From NCBI GenBank assembly GCA_002725275.1, contig PBOE01000054.1, forward strand, positions 1 through 17,698: 17,698 nucleotides of DNA, given 5' to 3'. Below are positions 13,668 through 17,698 of the stretch, one piece after another. How positions within the stretch are numbered: the first letter of the stretch is position 1; every line of letters begins with the position of its first letter. The position numbers and the translations under genes are program-made. The notes beneath the pieces are model-generated. The model made no database searches. It was not told the origin of the DNA and was given only the letters and a program-made list of their open reading frames with translations. The DNA comes from Methanobacteriota archaeon (GTDB taxonomy: Archaea; Thermoplasmatota; Poseidoniia; Poseidoniales; Poseidoniaceae).

Positions 13668-14384
13668 TTAAACGAATTTGAGCGCATGGTCACGAACGCG
13701 TGACAAAACGCTGTCCAGTGAAAGTTGTTCTTTGTCCTTCGGAAGAACGGTTGTGCACTGCTCGATGAACCCGCACGTCGGCGTCCATTCGGGCCCCTTC
13801 GACCACCAGAGTTCCGTCATTCCGTCCGCTCGCTGTAAGATTAAATCCGCTTTTGAAGAAGCATGGTGTTCGGAAGAAAGCGTCGTTCCACCAAACCATT
13901 CTGTTGTTTTTGGATGAGGGAAATTGGGTGGTGATGAAGGTTGGAGTTGATGCGTCCGTCCTCCAGGCCCTCGTCCTGAGGATTGGTGCATCTGAAGAAC
14001 ACGATCAGCCAGAAGGTGGGTGGGTGTCGATCGTTCTGATGAGGTGAGTTCGAGCAGGTAGACATCATCCTGTTTGGTACAGGAAAGTACCCGGGTTCGT
14101 GTCATGAACGACACGCCACGACGTGCGACGTTGGCAGCAAGGTGTTTCATGACCCAGTCCCACCTGCATCCATACCCGTCTGGATTCTCCTTGAGGGCGA
14201 GGAAGGCGATTTGCTCTTCCGAAAACAAATCATTCAGGATTGATGAATTCATGATTCGACCGGGATGCGTCATGGGAAGACCCATTTCAGCTTCGATTTC
14301 AATCACGGTAATGTTGTGATCAACGCCAAGTTCCCAAGCGAGCACCAACGCTTCAACGGTTCCACCAATGAGGACGATGTTCAT
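13668..14384 (-). CDS. Short FAD/NAD-binding oxidoreductase-like protein, possibly degenerate
   Basis: From the ATG at 14384 the protein has 238 residues. The N-terminus is a dinucleotide-binding fold: strand NIVLIGG, helix TVEALVLAWEL, and strand ending in Glu (ITVIEIEAEMG). The usual GxGxxG is reduced to GGTVEA. LPMTHPGRI resembles the segment after the second strand in geranylgeranyl-reductase-type and related flavoproteins. WDWVMKHLAANVARRGVSF resembles the helix before the second FAD strand. The region from about 125 to 200 is Ser/Pro/His-rich and not family-like, and the terminal FAD motif is not seen. At 238 residues it is far shorter than the roughly 400 of such enzymes. It follows the ferredoxin after five bases. 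The start is set by the fold; an extension to 14459 would run into the ferredoxin gene. Specific activity is uncertain. Confidence 0.66.
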   Translation of the reverse strand: MNIVLIGGTVEALVLAWELGVDHNITVIEIEAEMGLPMTHPGRIMNSSILNDLFSEEQIAFLALKENPDGYGCRWDWVMKHLAANVARRGVSFMTRTRVLSCTKQDDVYLLELTSSERSTPTHLLADRVLQMHQSSGRGPGGRTHQLQPSSPPNFPHPKTTEWFGGTTLSSEHHASSKADLILQRADGMTELWWSKGPEWTPTCGFIEQCTTVLPKDKEQLSLDSVLSRVRDHALKFV

Positions 14385-14389
14385 GGAGA

Positions 14390-14590
14390 TCACTCGTTGG
14401 GTTGAATGTCCAAAGCGAACACCGGACATGAGGGGATGCAAAGACGACAGTGGGTGCAATTTGGCTCATCGACGTAGATCATACGGTCGGTGAGGGTAAG
14501 AACTTGCACTGGACACAATGCCACGCAAGCACCGCATCCAAAACAACGATCCTCGTCGACGACGAATTCATGCGATGGAATTCGTCCCAT
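14390..14590 (-). CDS. 2x[4Fe-4S] ferredoxin
   Basis: The protein has 66 residues, typical of a bacterial-type dicluster ferredoxin with no extra domain. The first cluster motif is CFGCGACVALCP (about 16-27) and the second CTHCRLCIPSCP (about 45-56). Each is C-x2-C-x2-C-x3-CP with all eight Cys present. It carries electrons at low potential in the cytoplasm. It is the first gene of a two-gene unit with the FAD-binding-like protein, and the desaturase comes next on the same strand, so it may supply electrons to either. It is divergent from the beta-CASP gene across a 320-base regulatory region. Electron partner is inference. Confidence 0.93.
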   Translation of the reverse strand: MGRIPSHEFVVDEDRCFGCGACVALCPVQVLTLTDRMIYVDEPNCTHCRLCIPSCPVFALDIQPNE

Positions 14591-14690
14591 GTCCGGTGCA
14601 ACGATTTCCGATTCATGGTCTCTTCGTCGTCAAGGGGAAACAACGGTTGGCTTTTTCCATTCATTTCACGATACCGTTGGTGGACCCCTC

Positions 14691-14707
14691 TGTTTCCACT
14701 GGAAACA
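14691..14707. promoter_or_regulatory. Perfect 17-base palindrome, candidate operator
   Basis: The arms TGTTTCCA and TGGAAACA are exact reverse complements around one central C. The spacing suits a dimeric DNA-binding regulator. The inner core TTCCACTGGAA recurs as TTCCAATGGAA at 14849-14859. It could instead act as a small RNA hairpin, but no T-run follows. Confidence 0.45.
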
Positions 14708-14726
14708 AATCTGGATTGGCATCAAT

Positions 14727-14757
14727 GAAAATGAAAAAGGATGAACGAAAATGAAAA
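14727..14757 (+). repeat. Two direct copies of GAAAATGAAAA, 20 bases apart
   Basis: The 11-base sequence GAAAATGAAAA occurs at 14727-14737 and again at 14747-14757. The 20-base offset is about two turns of DNA. It may bind a regulator, act as a bendable A-rich upstream element, or be chance in AT-rich DNA. Confidence 0.35.
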
Positions 14758-14768
14758 CGAAAAAACCC

Positions 14769-14779
14769 GTTGAATATGG
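14769..14779 (+). promoter_or_regulatory. Possible TATA box upstream of the beta-CASP gene
   Basis: GTTGAATATGG is the most TATA-like stretch before the gene, but it lies about 137 bases upstream of the ATG. If used, it implies a leader of roughly 100 bases, which would include the second TTCCANTGGAA copy. Confidence 0.25.
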
Positions 14780-14848
14780 TCGCGAGAGGTACTTCAACAT
14801 TGGGAAAACAATCCATGCATTTTCAGATCCGAACCTACCTTTTCTTGA

Positions 14849-14859
14849 TTCCAATGGAA
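14849..14859. promoter_or_regulatory. Second TTCCANTGGAA palindrome
   Basis: TTCCAATGGAA is a perfect 11-base palindrome around one base. It matches the core of the longer palindrome at 14691-14707, with centres 155 bases apart. Together they look like a pair of operators around the divergent promoters. Confidence 0.38.
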
Positions 14860-14910
14860 AGAAGGGGGTGAGACCCACACGTTCATGGAAGACCACCTCT
14901 TCGATTGAGC

Positions 14911-16224
14911 ATGGTCCTGTACTCACCTGGGCGAACATCTTCGTATCCAGAAGGACCGCCAGCGACCGGTTTGAGATTTCATTATCTTGGTGGTGGGGAC
15001 GAAGTCGGAAACGTCGGCATCATTCTCGAGGATGCTGAAGGCACCCGGCTTCTGTTGGATTATGGGATCGCTCCGACGTCTCCTCCACGCTACCCAAGTG
15101 AAGCACCTTTGGTTCATGATGCCGTGATCACCCACTCGCACATCGACCATCTCGGGATGGCGCCATGGTTGTGCGCTCATCACCGCACCCGGTTGCACGG
15201 AACGGTTGTCACCGCAGAACTATCCGACATGATGTGGAGGGATTGTTACAAAGTGAGCTCCATTGAACGGTACCCGCTGGCCTGGGACAAACGAGACATT
15301 GACACGGCGTTGGACTCGTGGTACGTTCATGACTTCGGTGTCCCTTGGAATCACCATCGCTGGGAACTCACCCTCCATCCTGCGGGCCACATCCCCGGAG
15401 CCGCCATGCTCCACATCAAAACCCCTGATACCACCGTGCTCTTAACCGGAGACTTCGACACCCGAGATTCATCATTGGTTCGAGGTGCACAACCCGTTAA
15501 GGCAGATATTTTGTTTGTTGAGGGAACGTACGGAGGGCGAGATCATCCGCCGAAAGAAGAAGAAATTGACCGCTTCACTTCCGCCGTGGAAGAAGTGGTC
15601 AAACGCGGCGGAACGGTGCTGATTCCCGCCTTTGCTAACGGACGAACGCAAGACGTCGTCATGATGTTGCACAAACACCTCCCCCACCTCAACGTTCATG
15701 TCGACGGCATGGGCAAACGCGTGGCCAAGACACACCTCAATCACCCCCATCTTCTCCGTGATGGAGGGGCGCTCGAACGGGCGTGGCGATGGGCAAAACA
15801 AGTTTCAAGCAAATCCGACAAGAAGAAGGCCCTCGGAGCCGACGTCATCGTCACGACATCGGGAATGCTTGAGGGGGGCCCGGCTCTGTGGTACCTGAAT
15901 CGTCTGCGACACGATCAGAAGAATGCGATTTTCTTCACGGGCTATCAGGCGAGGGACACGGGCGGCCGAACCCTCTTGGAAACCGGAACCATCAGCATTT
16001 ACGGCCAAGAGGCGCACGTTTCTCTTGACATGGAACAATTTTCGTTCTCAACGCACGCAGGACACCAGGAGATTTTGGAATTCGCTCAAGCCTGTGAAGC
16101 GAAACACGTCGTCGTGTACCACACCGACCCGAATCACGCGCGCCCACCGCTGGTCGACGATCTCGCTTCGCAAGGGCACGTTGTTCACGAACCGAAAAAC
16201 GGCGAATCCTACGTCATCGAATGA
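14911..16224 (+). CDS. Beta-CASP metallo-beta-lactamase ribonuclease (archaeal CPSF-like, no KH domain)
   Basis: From the ATG at 14911 the protein has 437 residues; a TTG six bases earlier is possible. The metallo-beta-lactamase core has HSHIDH (about 75-80), PAGHIPGAAM with its His near 160, and LLTGDFD with the metal Asp near 181. The beta-CASP insert has motif A FVEGTYGGRDH, motif B PAFANGRTQD, and motif C SFSTHAGHQE near 380. The RNA-specificity end has HTDPNHARP. All the zinc-ligand motifs are present. The family cuts RNA as endo- or exonuclease in 3'-end processing and decay. The lack of N-terminal KH domains separates it from aCPSF1 and favours an aCPSF2-like protein. It is divergent from the ferredoxin gene. 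Cytoplasmic; no membrane segment. Confidence 0.92.
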   Translation: MVLYSPGRTSSYPEGPPATGLRFHYLGGGDEVGNVGIILEDAEGTRLLLDYGIAPTSPPRYPSEAPLVHDAVITHSHIDHLGMAPWLCAHHRTRLHGTVVTAELSDMMWRDCYKVSSIERYPLAWDKRDIDTALDSWYVHDFGVPWNHHRWELTLHPAGHIPGAAMLHIKTPDTTVLLTGDFDTRDSSLVRGAQPVKADILFVEGTYGGRDHPPKEEEIDRFTSAVEEVVKRGGTVLIPAFANGRTQDVVMMLHKHLPHLNVHVDGMGKRVAKTHLNHPHLLRDGGALERAWRWAKQVSSKSDKKKALGADVIVTTSGMLEGGPALWYLNRLRHDQKNAIFFTGYQARDTGGRTLLETGTISIYGQEAHVSLDMEQFSFSTHAGHQEILEFAQACEAKHVVVYHTDPNHARPPLVDDLASQGHVVHEPKNGESYVIE

Positions 16225-16290
16225 TGAACCGCCCCAAATTTCTTCTGAGTCGATAATGCGTATTCATGATTCCATTGGCCGGGCAATATC

Positions 16291-16299
16291 TTGAATATC
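16291..16299 (+). promoter_or_regulatory. Putative TATA box for the membrane protein at 16319
   Basis: TTGAATATC is centred 24 bases before the GTG at 16319, with no Shine-Dalgarno motif. This fits a leaderless transcript and supports GTG as the start. Confidence 0.48.
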
Positions 16300-16318
16300 T
16301 CTGCGAATTAGGCGGTTC

Positions 16319-17698
16319 GTGTCAGATGTTGGCTCGCCCTTGGACTACTACATTCGAGTGTTCAGCAACTTTGAATTCTCTGTTTCCGGAATTTTTGCGC
16401 TTAACCACACTGTGGCGTTTATTGGGGCCATCACCGGACTTTTTGTGGCCGGTCTTTCCCTCCTTATTTTCAGATCGGGCAGTAAGGATCTCAAGAACCA
16501 AGCCATCGGTATGATTTTGCTGATTGAGGGCTTCATGGCTTTCACGCTCGCTTTTTACTGGATTTATCCTTTTTCTTTAGAGGGACTTCAATCCGTTGTA
16601 TGGTTGCGCTCGGTGTCAGGTATAACTGGCCTTACAAGAATGATGATGATGGTCGCGCTTGTCTCGTTTTTCATCGAAACAGAGTGGGCGAAACGGATCC
16701 GACATGTGTTTGAATGGAGGCGAATATGGATTCTCCCGGTCATCTCTTTTCTATTTCTTTTGTACCCTCTTTTCACCCTGGGAATCGACGGTTCAATTGG
16801 TGATATGGCCCATATCTACTGTGCAGATGCATCCGCGCAAGGCGTTGGAAACACTGTGTTTGGCACCGATCTTGGTTATACGCCTGTTTGCCCAGAAACA
16901 TTCGCTGCAACGTATCCAGCTATCTACGTGAGTACCAGCACCGGTCAACTCACATTACCGATTGTTCTGCTCACGAGTTTACCATTGGGCTTTGTTGCGA
17001 TTTTTATGGCCCGCCTGGCTCGAAATCCTGACCGGATGGAGGAGAGCGGATACAACCATGATGAAATCAAAGCATTGCGCACGGGCTTTATGGTGAAAGT
17101 AGGGATCATGTTCGGAGGGGTATTCCTCATGATTACCCTTGCCGCTGCTTTCGGCCTCACATCTCCTGACATGACGTTGTTCAACCCGGAAACCACCGAT
17201 GATCCAGGTGTGGCGGCTGTTGCCATTGGTGGGGCGTTGGTCATTCTCATCAACATCTTCTCAACTTTTTTCCAAGGCGTTATTTTCACCTATGCCATCC
17301 TGAAACATGAAGTGATGGGCATCGACGAGCGGTTGCGCAGGGGGTTTACCGCAACTACATTTGCGGGGTTTGGCGCTCTCTCTCTACTCGCCGCTTCCGA
17401 AGCGATGGAAACGGTGATTCCCGGCGGTGGGTTGATCGGCGGATTCATTGTCGGTGTTCCGCTGATTGCGCTACGACGACCTATTATCCGCGTGTTCTCG
17501 AACTTGTCCGCTGCGTTGATGCCGGAAGCGCATACGATGCAGGAACTGCAGTACCTCGAGGTGTTTGCAGCCGCCAATGCTGACGGCTACATCACCGATA
17601 AAGAGCGAACCATGCTCGATTTGCAAGCCAAGGCCTTCGGCATCAATCCCGGACGTCAGCGACACCTCGAAGGACTTGGTGAAGAGGCCGCTGAATGA
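16319..17698 (+). CDS. 7TM-sensor-like polytopic membrane protein with TerB-like C-terminal domain
   Basis: The gene is complete: GTG start and TGA at the last bases of the window, 459 residues. About nine hydrophobic segments lie between residues 32 and 390, with a long extracytoplasmic loop (about 155-210) holding C168 and C191. IFTYAILKHEVMGIDERLRRG (about 322-342) closely resembles the end of the 7TM region that precedes histidine kinase or PAS modules in many bacterial sensors. No kinase, PAS or GGDEF domain follows. After the last helix, residues about 408-455 (YLEVFAAANADGYITDKERTM and on) look like a TerB-type helical domain, with the ADG-x-I-x3-E signature. The gene at 10274 shares the membrane architecture but lacks the TerB-like end. 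The first half is more AT-rich than neighbouring genes. A membrane sensor or scaffold role is inferred. Confidence 0.75.
   Translation: MSDVGSPLDYYIRVFSNFEFSVSGIFALNHTVAFIGAITGLFVAGLSLLIFRSGSKDLKNQAIGMILLIEGFMAFTLAFYWIYPFSLEGLQSVVWLRSVSGITGLTRMMMMVALVSFFIETEWAKRIRHVFEWRRIWILPVISFLFLLYPLFTLGIDGSIGDMAHIYCADASAQGVGNTVFGTDLGYTPVCPETFAATYPAIYVSTSTGQLTLPIVLLTSLPLGFVAIFMARLARNPDRMEESGYNHDEIKALRTGFMVKVGIMFGGVFLMITLAAAFGLTSPDMTLFNPETTDDPGVAAVAIGGALVILINIFSTFFQGVIFTYAILKHEVMGIDERLRRGFTATTFAGFGALSLLAASEAMETVIPGGGLIGGFIVGVPLIALRRPIIRVFSNLSAALMPEAHTMQELQYLEVFAAANADGYITDKERTMLDLQAKAFGINPGRQRHLEGLGEEAAE

Larger units (their letters stand above)
14591..14910. other. 320-base divergent regulatory region with palindromes
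   Basis: No convincing gene lies here. Open frames through it have poor composition or overlap known genes. The region is more AT-rich than its surroundings. It holds two copies of the palindromic core TTCCANTGGAA, a repeated GAAAATGAAAA, and a TATA-like TTGAATATGG. It must contain the promoters of the ferredoxin gene (minus) and the beta-CASP gene (plus). Confidence 0.55.

Noticed and set aside
14666..15038. Possible small genes in the ferredoxin/beta-CASP intergenic region (minus 14666-14938, plus 14751-15038)
   Set aside because: Both overlap the beta-CASP coding start in other frames. They have unlikely composition, and the region carries palindromes and AT-rich promoter-like DNA.
16319..17698. 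Histidine kinase
   Set aside because: Only the membrane sensor-like part is present. There is no phospho-acceptor His box or ATP-binding domain before the stop.

Overview
The window looks like chromosomal DNA of a planktonic archaeon. The best guess is Thermoplasmatota, Marine Group II (Poseidoniales). This rests on gene content and style, not on a marker gene. Several genes have AT-rich TATA-like boxes about 24-28 bases before the start codon and almost no leader. Shine-Dalgarno motifs are mostly confined to genes lying close behind another. The extracytoplasmic proteins are acidic and dense in Asn-X-Ser/Thr sequons. The set includes an AlaX tRNA-editing protein, a beta-CASP ribonuclease, a 2x[4Fe-4S] ferredoxin, LVIVD-repeat proteins and membrane or lipoprotein peptidases. 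No rRNA, tRNA, CRISPR array, transposase or phage gene was seen.

Region 1 (1-5322) is the most unusual part. It holds two copies of the same divergent pair. Each has a membrane-anchored LVIVD-repeat (predicted beta-propeller) protein on the minus strand, and a small secreted beta-sandwich protein with a C-terminal membrane anchor on the plus strand. A SCO1/SenC-like copper-chaperone lipoprotein follows the second LVIVD gene in its operon. The two LVIVD paralogues share a gapless His-rich motif (HxHSx5H, then TDNM) just after the membrane anchor. The two small proteins share a His at the predicted mature N-terminus, an EF-hand-like acidic loop and a Cys pair. I read this as a duplicated cell-surface module, possibly handling metal (copper) or redox chemistry. 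The function is inference.

Region 2 (5323-8305) has an M28 zinc aminopeptidase-like lipoprotein converging on an M50 (site-2-protease-like) intramembrane metalloprotease. Region 3 (8387-9558) is a two-gene unit: a zinc-ribbon protein overlapping a three-helix membrane protein. Region 4 (9581-11614) is a two-gene minus-strand operon: a polytopic membrane protein followed by a single-pass extracytoplasmic protein of unknown function.

Region 5 (11720-14590, all minus) holds an AlaX alanyl-tRNA editing protein, an acyl-lipid-type fatty acid desaturase (notable in an archaeon), and a ferredoxin followed by a short, degenerate FAD-binding protein. A 320-base intergenic region (14591-14910) carries two copies of the palindromic core TTCCANTGGAA and separates the ferredoxin from the divergent beta-CASP ribonuclease gene (14911-16224). 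The window ends with a complete gene (16319-17698) for a polytopic membrane protein with a TerB-like C-terminal domain. It resembles the region 4 membrane protein and the 7TM sensor regions of bacterial histidine kinases, but has no kinase domain.
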